Notes under the pieces: generated by a model
What the model was told of the DNA's origin: nothing
Seen by the model: the letters and a program-made list of their open reading frames with translations, nothing else
The model's database searches: none
Shown here: piece after piece, positions 9,844 through 16,307 of the stretch
How the letters are laid out: the number at the start of each line of letters is the position of its first letter
Numbering within the stretch: position 1 is the first letter of the stretch
Source of the DNA: Candidatus Poribacteria bacterium
GTDB lineage: Bacteria > Abyssobacteria > SURF-5
Reading direction: 5' to 3'
Assembly: GCA_016215705.1 (NCBI GenBank)
Contig: JACRIR010000163.1
Location: 1-17,493, forward strand
DNA: 17,493 nucleotides
Program-made: the position numbers and the translations under genes

Positions 9844-9880
9844 AGAAGCCCTTCGAGAAAAATCGGAGGGCTTCTTTCTT
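9844..9880 (+). terminator. intrinsic terminator after the cysteine-rich gene
   Basis: The stem AGAAGCCCT (9844-9852) pairs perfectly with AGGGCTTCT (9867-9875) across a 14-base loop and runs into TTCTT. The T-tract is interrupted by one C. It lies 40 bases after the stop codon at 9802-9804. Confidence 0.75.
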
Positions 9881-9960
9881 GTGGGAGTGATTGCCTTTGA
9901 AGAACTGACTCGAGGTGTGAGGCAGGGTGGCTGTTCCCAGGAAAATGAATCTTCACAGCA

Positions 9961-9989
9961 TTGAAAAACCACACTTCATTCACTATAAT
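9961..9989 (+). promoter_or_regulatory. near-consensus sigma-70 promoter ahead of the repeat cluster
   Basis: TTGAAA (9961-9966, 5/6), exactly 17 bases, then perfect TATAAT (9984-9989). Predicted start is near 9996, eight bases before the first repeat unit. The next gene on this strand is the glycosyltransferase at 10554, so this is either its original promoter, now separated by insertions, or the promoter of a non-coding transcript. Confidence 0.65.
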
Positions 9990-10003
9990 GGGCTTTTCGC
10001 TTT

Positions 10004-10140
10004 ACTAGTAACATGATTCCAAAATAGCATAGCATGAACTTCAAGGATGAGTATGACCGCATATGTCATTCTGAGCGAAGCGAAGAATCTCGTTCTTTAT
10101 GGCTATTGCAACGCTACTTAGGAAGCGCTCTACTAGTGTG
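10004..10140. repeat. MITE-like repeat unit A (internally deleted copy)
   Basis: The first 90 bases (10004-10093) match 10238-10327 at 89 of 90 positions, the one difference being A/G in AAAAT(A/G)GCATAG. The last 41 bases (10100-10140) match 10427-10467 at 33 of 41. The unit begins ACTAGTA and ends TACTAGTGTG, giving short inverted ends. Compared with unit B it lacks about 93 internal bases, including one arm of a hairpin. It carries no transposase gene. Confidence 0.75.
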
Positions 10141-10244
10141 CTGAGTCATAAAAACGTAATCAGTTCCATGGGCCAAAATCTCAGCAAAATCGGACAAAAC
10201 CGCATGTAACTTCATAAACGAATTAATGACTCAGCACACTAGTA
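10131..10244. repeat. 114-bp spacer element with 19-bp inverted ends
   Basis: TACTAGTGTGCTGAGTCAT (10131-10149) is the exact reverse complement of 10226-10244. The outer ten bases of each arm are shared with the ends of units A and B; the inner nine (CTGAGTCAT / ATGACTCAG) belong to the spacer. It could be a tiny non-autonomous element inserted at a CTAG site, possibly with that site duplicated, or merely the junction of two units. No coding capacity. Confidence 0.6.
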
Positions 10245-10467
10245 ACATGATTCCAAAATGGCATAGCATGAACTTCAAGGATGAGTATGACCGCATATGT
10301 CATTCTGAGCGAAGCGAAGAATCTCGTCCGTGGTTTCAAAGGTGCTGCAACTTATGGAGATTCTTCGCTTCGCTCAGAATGACATCCGAGTCTGGCTGTC
10401 TGCATATGGACATGAATATCTTGCTGTGGCTATTGCAGCATTACTTTAGAAGCGTTCCACCAGTGTG
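10235..10467. repeat. MITE-like repeat unit B (longer copy) with foldback hairpin
   Basis: Unit B starts CACACTAGTA and ends CACCAGTGTG. It contains a perfect 29-base inverted repeat (10297-10325 with 10357-10385) around a 31-base loop; the arms include ATTCTGAGCGAAGCGAAG, a motif I know as a dispersed palindromic repeat in diverse bacteria. Unit A carries only the left arm. A reading frame across 10226-10567 is made of these repeats and is not a gene. Confidence 0.75.
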
Positions 10468-10553
10468 TTGTCAAGAGAAAGTTGCGGGTATTGGCGCGTG
10501 GTTCTTTTGCAGCAGACATGGGATTCTGATCGCACGCTTCGCGGGAGTCAGAC

Positions 10554-12182
10554 TTGAAAGACATTGATCACAGCGGAGTCCGTTCGTACTTCAAGATGGT
10601 CTTCTCCCCACCTGTTTTGTTTGTCCTCATTCTGGCAATCGGCCTCGGTCTGCGAATATGTAAACTCTCTACAAATGAGCTTTGGCTGGATGAAGCGCAT
10701 TCGATTTTCATAGCGGGATCATCGTTGGCTGAGACTGTCGAGAATCTCAAGCACGACAGCCATCCGCCGCTGTATTTCGCGCTGATGCTTGCATGGAAGG
10801 GCCTTTTCGGCGAGTCGGAACTGAGCGTGCGGATGCTGTCAGTCTCGTTCGGGATGGCCTCGCTTGGCGCGGTTTACTGGCTCGGTTCGCGGCTGGCGAA
10901 CCGCAGCCTCGGCCTGGCGGCCGCATTTGTGGCCGCGATTGCGCCTCTGCATGTTTATTATTCGCAGGAAGGGCGCATGTACATAATGCTGGCCTTCTTC
11001 TCTTCGGTCGCGTCGGGGTTCCTGTGGCTTTCCGTCAAACACGACAAGAAGAGGTATTGGTGGGGGTATACCCTCGCTGCGGCCTGTCTCGTGTACACTC
11101 ACGTTTTCGGATGGTTTGCCCTTCCGGCGGCGAATGCATTTCTTCTCCTTAAGAAAGAGCGTCGACTGTTTAAGAAACTCCTTTTTCATCAAATCATTGT
11201 GGCGTTTCTTTTTCTTCCGTGGGTTCCCATTCTTCCGCAACAGACGGGCCAGACGGGACTCTGGATGCGCCCATGGTGGCAGGCGACGCCCCCTGCTCTT
11301 GCCATTCCAAAAACATTGGAGTGTTTCGGCGCAGGCGGAAATTATCCGAGGTATCTGGGCTTCTTCCACGTGTCGTCGCTACGGTATATCTCTTACGCTG
11401 TGTTTGCGTTTCTGGGGATTGTTGCGCTCGCGCCCATGCGAGACCGTTCCCTCGTGGCTGAACCGTCCGCAACAGAGCCACCTCCAACCGGGTCCCACCC
11501 CGCTGATCCGTCGGAAGTTCGCTCCGTCAAGACGTATCTACTCCTGAATCTGTTTGTTCCTCTTGTGCTTCCGTATGCGATCTCGTTCGTGAAGCCTATC
11601 TACCTGGTTGGCAGGAATGATTTGATCGCGTACCCGTTCTATGCGTTGCTGATTGGCATAGGCATCGTGAAGCTTGCCCGGTTCGCGTGGGTGGGTGTTA
11701 TCTTCATAAGCTTGCTCGCAGCATATTCATTTTCCAGGCTATATTCTATCCCGAACGACGGTATCGACAAGGAAACAGTCGAGTATCTCGCTCACGAAGC
11801 CAGGGTTAACGACGTTGTCATAGTGATGGGGCTTCGCTTCTGCACGATCGACTATTACATGAGGCGCGAAGGCGCTCGATTCCGGATCATAACCTATCCG
11901 GCCTCGATGCGGCAGCACCCGGGATGGATCGATTACCGACTGACCCGCAAGGAGCTTGCGCGGGATGCGGTCGATGCGACCGTGTCGGCCATCGCCGAAA
12001 CTCCGCCCGACAGACCCGTCTGGCTGCTGCTATATTCGTTCGATCTGACCAGCGCGTCCGGCGGCAACCGGTTCGAGCAGGCCGTCTCCGACCAGTTGAA
12101 CCGGCACTTCTGGGTCTCGGGCTCAAATGACAAATTGGGTGTTATTCGCCTGAAGCAGAAAAACCAGCCCTCCTCCTATTGA
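10554..12182 (+). CDS. GT39/ArnT-like membrane glycosyltransferase
   Basis: This 542-aa integral membrane protein resembles the PMT/ArnT-type family (GT39, PMT_2), which moves sugars from polyprenyl-phosphate donors onto lipids or proteins at the outer face of the membrane. The first membrane helix (about 19-34) is followed by NELWLDEAHS (41-50), which carries the Asp-Glu pair typical of the first extracytoplasmic loop. HDSHPPLYF (67-75) and SQEGRMY (137-143) follow, also family hallmarks. About ten hydrophobic segments run to residue 400, then a soluble C-terminal domain of about 140 residues. The TTG start is supported by GGGAG (10543-10547) six bases upstream; ATG at 10596 lacks a ribosome site. 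A Pro/Thr/Ser-rich stretch near 300-325 looks like a loop. The acceptor substrate cannot be told from sequence. Confidence 0.85.
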   Translation: MKDIDHSGVRSYFKMVFSPPVLFVLILAIGLGLRICKLSTNELWLDEAHSIFIAGSSLAETVENLKHDSHPPLYFALMLAWKGLFGESELSVRMLSVSFGMASLGAVYWLGSRLANRSLGLAAAFVAAIAPLHVYYSQEGRMYIMLAFFSSVASGFLWLSVKHDKKRYWWGYTLAAACLVYTHVFGWFALPAANAFLLLKKERRLFKKLLFHQIIVAFLFLPWVPILPQQTGQTGLWMRPWWQATPPALAIPKTLECFGAGGNYPRYLGFFHVSSLRYISYAVFAFLGIVALAPMRDRSLVAEPSATEPPPTGSHPADPSEVRSVKTYLLLNLFVPLVLPYAISFVKPIYLVGRNDLIAYPFYALLIGIGIVKLARFAWVGVIFISLLAAYSFSRLYSIPNDGIDKETVEYLAHEARVNDVVIVMGLRFCTIDYYMRREGARFRIITYPASMRQHPGWIDYRLTRKELARDAVDATVSAIAETPPDRPVWLLLYSFDLTSASGGNRFEQAVSDQLNRHFWVSGSNDKLGVIRLKQKNQPSSY

Positions 12183-12282
12183 GACTATTGAGAGAATCGC
12201 GAATAAATTCGCATTTATGCGGCTCAGTCTGAATGCTTGGTACACACTTTCACAAATACGCTCACGCATCCTCCGGCTCTGC

Positions 12283-12311
12283 GTAGGGGCGACCCGCCGG
12301 GTCGCTCTTAC
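12283..12311. repeat. REP-like palindrome, family B copy 1
   Basis: GTAGGGGCGACCCG, a central C, then CGGGTCGCTCTTAC. The inner eight bases of each arm pair perfectly; the outer six pair as GTA/TAC with two G-T wobbles. This GTAGGGGCGAC type is a dispersed intergenic repeat that I recognise from many environmental genomes. A second copy is at 14703-14731. Confidence 0.75.
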
Positions 12312-12365
12312 TTTCCGTTCCGGCGAAAGGCGCAACGGTATTTCTGAATAGGACTACTTAGTTGT

Positions 12366-12432
12366 CGGGAAAAACGGGGACACGATGCCGCATCGTGTCC
12401 CCGTTTTTCCCGGCATCGTGTCCCCGTTTTTC
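12366..12432. repeat. REP-like palindrome, family A copy 2 with duplicated arm
   Basis: Perfect 23-base arms (12366-12388 and 12390-12412) surround a single C; the core GGGGACACGATGC is the same as at 9520. The right arm is then repeated in tandem: GCATCGTGTCCCCGTTTTTC occurs again at 12413-12432. The A-tract/T-tract flanks differ from copy 1 (AAAAAC/GTTTTT instead of AAAATC/GATTTT) but stay complementary. It may terminate transcription in both directions. Confidence 0.85.
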
Positions 12433-12452
12433 GCGAGGTAACGGTGGATTTG

Positions 12453-12461
12453 TGGTACAAT
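12453..12461 (+). promoter_or_regulatory. extended -10 promoter candidate for the histidine kinase
   Basis: TGG followed by TACAAT (12456-12461) forms an extended -10, 43 bases before the GTG start. No acceptable -35 lies 16-18 bases upstream, where the family A repeat ends. Confidence 0.35.
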
Positions 12462-12504
12462 AAAATATCCGGCTGAAGTAGTTATCCGGGGCAGGAGCAA
12501 GACA

Positions 12505-14688
12505 GTGCATCTCAGCCAACTGATAGAGTTTATCGGCCACTTCATGGGAGCGGTGCTTCAACTGATCCTCATCATGATGATGGCGCGGCGCAGAGAGAAG
12601 GAACAAAGCGAGAAAGTCTTTTTTTCTCTCGTCGCCGCGATTTTCATCTGGCATGCAGGCAACTTCGTCACAACGTTCTCGGAACTGCTGACCGGCCAGC
12701 GCATCATAATCATCGGGCTCGTGTGGGATACCGCGGCCACCTTGAGCATGGGTTTCGTTCCGCCGTTGCTCATACACGCGCTGCTCGGCTTTCTTGAAAA
12801 GGCGCCCAAGAATTTCTTCTCGCGTTGGCGATATGCCGTCCTTTTCGCAGCGTATGCGCCGCTTCCGTTTTTTTGGAGCACGCCTTTAAGGCTTATCAAG
12901 CATCCGGAGTTGCCGAGGGCCGAGAATCTGCTGCTCGTAACCCAGATGTTTCACTATTGGGTGATAGTCGCGCTTGCGGCGGCCTCTTATATGTGCTACG
13001 TGTTGTCGAAGATATCACGCGACGAAATTCAGCGCCGATTCTATGTGTCGCTCATGCGGATGCTTGTCAGCATCCTGGCTCTTATGACGCTCACCCACGT
13101 CTTCTATTTCAAATCGATTCCCGTGCTGGGCGCCTATTTCCTCGCTGCGTGCGCGCTGGCGCCGATGTTCCCTGCAATCATCTTTTCCTATTTCATCCTT
13201 CGATACAATTATATGGAGTATGTCCTGAAGAGGAGCCTCTTCTATGCGCTCGCTTCGATATTCGTCGTGGGCGTCTACGTCCTGATTATCAGGCGCATTG
13301 GCGATTTCGTCGAGCAGGTTGTCAACGTCGACTTCAGGATTGTCGAGGCAATTCTCGTTATCGGCCTGATCATGCTCATCGAGCCGCTGCGCGAGAAGTT
13401 CCAGGCGATCTTCAACCTGCTGTTTTTCCCCGAGCGACGTTACTATCATCTCGTTTTCACCGAACTGAGCCAGCGTCTGAGCTCTTTGCAGGGGATCGAG
13501 GTTGGTCGGCTGCTGCGTTATGTGGCCAACAGCGTGCAGGCGGCAATGCGGCTGACGAACTGCAGAATCGTTCTGTTCAGGCCCGAAGGTGACCGGCTCG
13601 TGGTCGACGAGGCGTCTTCGCCGCTTCCGTCGAATGAAATCGACGCCATCACGCGGTATTTCAGGAGCACGCATTCCCGCAGTGTTTCGCTTTGGCAGGC
13701 GCCGGACCCTGCTCTCGTCCGCGAAATGAAGGTGCTTGACGCTGCTCTGGTCTTGCCGATCTACCGCGATGGTCATCTGGCGGGTATCCTCTCCCTTGGC
13801 GAGAGCACGCAGTACGGGGACCTCTATGAGGGTGAGATAGAGATGCTCTCGATTCTGCTGAACCACCTCATCACCGCGACCGCAAACACGCGGCTCATGC
13901 GCGACAAGCTCGAGATGGAACGGCGCATGCTCGCGAGTGAGAAGTGGATGAGCCTCGGACGGCTGTCGGGCCAGATCGCCCACGAGGTGAAGAACCCGCT
14001 GAGTTCGATCAAGGCGATAACACACGTGATGCGCGAGGAACTCGCGCCCGACACACAGTTCCACAAGGACCTCTCGATTGTGGAAGACGAGATCGACAAG
14101 CTGACCGGTGTCGTGAACCAATTGTTGCACAAGGCGCGGTCGACCACCCAGGAGGAGCGGGTGGCGGACCTGCGCGATGTCATCGAGAGCATCACCGGCG
14201 TTCTCCGAACCGAGGCCTCGCAGAACAACATCGTAATTTCCACCGATTTCTCCGAGGGACTTCCTCGAATAAAGGCGGACCCGGTCATTCTGCGGGAGAT
14301 AGTCTTCAACCTGATGCACAACGGCCTACAGTCTATGGCCGTGCGGTCTGCCGGCGACCGACCCGTGACCGACCAGCCGGCGGCGTCAGGGGGCGATTTG
14401 CATGTCTCGGTCACGTATCCTGCGCCGGGAACCGGAGACGGCGCGCCTTCCGTCCTCATTGCCGTGCGTGACACCGGCCCGGGCATCCCGGCAGAGGCGC
14501 TCCCCAAGATATTCGAGCCTTTCTACACAACGAAAGAAGGCGGCACGGGGCTGGGGTTGTGGATCGTCCGCGAGAAGGTGACCGAGATGGGCGGACAAAT
14601 CAGCGTCGAGAGTGACGGAGGGACTACCGTTAAAGTGACTATTCCGATAGAACCCAAGACGATGGCGTCGGGGGACGCTCTTCCGTAA
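12505..14688 (+). CDS. membrane sensor histidine kinase, NtrB-like catalytic core
   Basis: The 727-aa kinase has a large membrane sensor: eight or nine hydrophobic segments between residues 5 and 295. A GAF-like soluble domain (about 315-460) follows, then a short coiled coil, and then the kinase core. The core shows IAHEVKNPLSSIK with phospho-acceptor His493, an N box FNLMHNG (601-607, Asn606), DTGPGIP (656-662) and EPFYTTKEGGTGLGL (671-685). The catalytic type is that of NtrB-like kinases, which pair with sigma-54 activators. GTG start with AGGAG seven bases upstream. The next gene is an NtrC-type regulator, its likely partner, 98 bases away with a REP-like hairpin in between. The layout recalls PrsK of exosortase/PEP-CTERM systems, but nothing else here supports that. 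Signal unknown. Confidence 0.88.
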   Translation: MHLSQLIEFIGHFMGAVLQLILIMMMARRREKEQSEKVFFSLVAAIFIWHAGNFVTTFSELLTGQRIIIIGLVWDTAATLSMGFVPPLLIHALLGFLEKAPKNFFSRWRYAVLFAAYAPLPFFWSTPLRLIKHPELPRAENLLLVTQMFHYWVIVALAAASYMCYVLSKISRDEIQRRFYVSLMRMLVSILALMTLTHVFYFKSIPVLGAYFLAACALAPMFPAIIFSYFILRYNYMEYVLKRSLFYALASIFVVGVYVLIIRRIGDFVEQVVNVDFRIVEAILVIGLIMLIEPLREKFQAIFNLLFFPERRYYHLVFTELSQRLSSLQGIEVGRLLRYVANSVQAAMRLTNCRIVLFRPEGDRLVVDEASSPLPSNEIDAITRYFRSTHSRSVSLWQAPDPALVREMKVLDAALVLPIYRDGHLAGILSLGESTQYGDLYEGEIEMLSILLNHLITATANTRLMRDKLEMERRMLASEKWMSLGRLSGQIAHEVKNPLSSIKAITHVMREELAPDTQFHKDLSIVEDEIDKLTGVVNQLLHKARSTTQEERVADLRDVIESITGVLRTEASQNNIVISTDFSEGLPRIKADPVILREIVFNLMHNGLQSMAVRSAGDRPVTDQPAASGGDLHVSVTYPAPGTGDGAPSVLIAVRDTGPGIPAEALPKIFEPFYTTKEGGTGLGLWIVREKVTEMGGQISVESDGGTTVKVTIPIEPKTMASGDALP

Positions 14689-14702
14689 GGGTATGCTCAT
14701 CC

Positions 14703-14731
14703 GTAGGGGCGACTCGGCGAGTCGCCCGCAC
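14703..14731. repeat. REP-like palindrome, family B copy 2
   Basis: GGGCGACTCG (14707-14716), a central G, then CGAGTCGCCC (14718-14727): ten perfect pairs, with GT/AC ends at 14703-14704 and 14730-14731 as in copy 1. The inner sequence differs from copy 1 (ACTCG against ACCCG), yet both stay palindromic. It lies between the kinase and regulator genes and could lower read-through. Confidence 0.7.
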
Positions 14732-14786
14732 AGAGGGCAGTAGGGACACATGACGGAACCTGTGAGACCAACTGGGGAGGAAGGCA

Positions 14787-16184
14787 ATGCCTGACCCGAC
14801 GATCCTTCTTGTTGATGATGAAAAACCGGCGCGCTACGGCATGCGGCGCGCGCTTTCGAGCCTCGGCAGAATCCTCGAGGCCACAAACGGGAAAGAAGCC
14901 CTGGACGTTGCCGGCGCGGATAAGCCCGACCTGGTAATCATGGACATCGCCATGCCGGAGATGGATGGGCTGACGGCGCTCGAGAAACTGAAACAGAGCC
15001 CGGAGCCACCGCTCGTAATCATGGTAACCGCTCATGGCTCGGAGAAAGTGGCGGTCGAGGCGATGAAGAAGGGCGCATACGACTACGTCGCCAAGCCGTA
15101 TGACGTGGACGAGCTTCGAATCGTCGCGCGCAACGCGCTCGAGAAGATAGCGCTCGAGCGTGAAAACCGGCGCCTCGCGGAGGAACTCAAAAAGCATGAG
15201 GCCTATGGCGAAATCATCGGAACGACCGATACAATGCGCCAGGTGTTCGACCGCATCGCGAAAGTGTGTCAGACCGACGTGGCCATCCTTATCGAGGGCG
15301 AAAGCGGCACGGGAAAAGAGCTCGTCGCCAACGAGATTCACAAGCGCAGCAATCGCAGCGGAAAGCCATTCGTGATAATGAACTGCGCAGCCCTGCCTGA
15401 GAATCTGATCGAGAGCGAAATGTTCGGGCACGAGAAAGGCGCATTCACGGGAGCGACTGCTCAGCGGAGAGGAAAGTTCGAGGTAGCCGACGGGGGCACT
15501 CTGTTTCTCGACGAGATCGGCGACATGAGCGTGAACACGCAGGCAAAGGTGCTGCGAGTGTTACAGGAGCAGAAATTCGAGAGGCTCGGTGGCGAAAAGA
15601 CCCTCCAGGTGGATGTCCGCATCATTAGCGCGACCAACAAAGACCTTGCGACAATGACCAAGGAGGGCCTCTTCAGGGAAGACCTTTACTACCGGCTCAA
15701 GGTCATTAGTATCGCACTCCCGCCTCTGAGAGAGCGGAAGGAAGATATCCCGGTGCTCGCGAATCGGCTGGTTGAGATGTTCAGCCAGAAGCACAAGAAG
15801 GGCATCCAGGGGATAGAACCCGATGCTTTGCGGCTCCTGCGCGCCTATCCGTGGCCCGGGAACGTCCGCGAGTTGCGAAACGCGCTCGAAAGCGCCGTGG
15901 TCCTTGCAACGGGGAACATATTGAGGAAAGAGGACTTGCCGCCGGAGATAGAGAAGCAGGCCACCGGCTCGCTTGCCGGCGGCCTCGCCGTCGATGATAG
16001 TTTGCCGTTCCGCGAATGGAAGAAACGGATGGTCGAGGCGGCCGAACGCCAGTATTTCATCCGCAAACTCGAGCAAAACAAACGCAATATCAGCCAAACA
16101 GCCCGCGCCCTCGAGATGCACCGCCAGAGCCTCCAGCAAAAGCTGAGAGAACTCGGCATCGATGTGAAGGAATTGCAGGAATAA
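14787..16184 (+). CDS. NtrC-family sigma-54-dependent response regulator
   Basis: The 465-aa protein is a complete three-domain activator. The receiver domain (1-120) has the acidic pair Asp10/Asp11, phosphorylated Asp53 in LVIMDIAMPEMDG and Lys103. The AAA+ domain has Walker A GESGTGKE (171-178), the sigma-54 contact loop GAFTGA (218-223) intact, Walker B GGTLFLDE (236-243), and arginine-finger region FREDLYYRL (297-304). The C-terminal Fis-type helix-turn-helix (about 433-458) contains NISQTARALEMHRQSLQQKL. A coiled linker (115-140) joins receiver and ATPase. The start ATG has a strong GGGGAGGAAGG ribosome site. It is almost certainly phosphorylated by the kinase encoded just upstream. I found no good -24/-12 sigma-54 site in this window, so targets are probably elsewhere. 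Confidence 0.95.
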   Translation: MPDPTILLVDDEKPARYGMRRALSSLGRILEATNGKEALDVAGADKPDLVIMDIAMPEMDGLTALEKLKQSPEPPLVIMVTAHGSEKVAVEAMKKGAYDYVAKPYDVDELRIVARNALEKIALERENRRLAEELKKHEAYGEIIGTTDTMRQVFDRIAKVCQTDVAILIEGESGTGKELVANEIHKRSNRSGKPFVIMNCAALPENLIESEMFGHEKGAFTGATAQRRGKFEVADGGTLFLDEIGDMSVNTQAKVLRVLQEQKFERLGGEKTLQVDVRIISATNKDLATMTKEGLFREDLYYRLKVISIALPPLRERKEDIPVLANRLVEMFSQKHKKGIQGIEPDALRLLRAYPWPGNVRELRNALESAVVLATGNILRKEDLPPEIEKQATGSLAGGLAVDDSLPFREWKKRMVEAAERQYFIRKLEQNKRNISQTARALEMHRQSLQQKLRELGIDVKELQE

Positions 16185-16224
16185 AAAGAGACCTCACCGA
16201 CAAGGCGCAAAGGGAAGCCGATCG

Positions 16225-16265
16225 TTTATTCGGCGACACCATGGCGCATTGTGTCTCCGAATAAA
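16225..16265. repeat. REP-like palindrome, family A copy 3 (degenerate), between convergent genes
   Basis: Arms of 20 bases around a central C at 16245 pair at 17 of 20 positions. GACAC-ATG / GCAT-GTGTC keeps the family core; the outer arms TTTATTCGG and CCGAATAAA are new but perfectly complementary. It sits in the 123-base gap between the regulator stop and the MFS stop, the usual place for a shared terminator, though it lacks a clean T-run. Confidence 0.6.
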
Positions 16266-16307
16266 AGCTGGTTTCCTGGGAGAGGCAAAGAGGAGAATCC
16301 CCGCCGC

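Larger units (their letters stand above)
12183..12504. other. repeat-filled gap between glycosyltransferase and kinase
   Basis: No gene. From left to right it holds a weak hairpin GCGAA-TAAA-TTCGC (12199-12212), a family B repeat (12283-12311), a family A repeat with a duplicated arm (12366-12432), an extended -10 promoter (12453-12461) and the kinase ribosome site (12493-12497). Confidence 0.6.

Noticed and set aside
10004-10327. CRISPR array
   Set aside because: Only two copies of a 90-base repeat, with a single 144-base interval that is itself an inverted-repeat element; no cas genes.
10492-10512. Sigma-54-like TGGCGCG ... TTGCAG ahead of the glycosyltransferase
   Set aside because: There are 14 bases between GG and GC instead of the required ten, and no closer pair fits.
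10226-10567. Open frame of 113 codons before the glycosyltransferase
   Set aside because: It consists almost wholly of repeat unit B and both hairpin arms, with no protein-like composition.
13015-14319. 434-codon minus-strand open frame
   Set aside because: It is a shadow of the histidine kinase caused by GC-rich codon use; the plus-strand protein has all kinase boxes.
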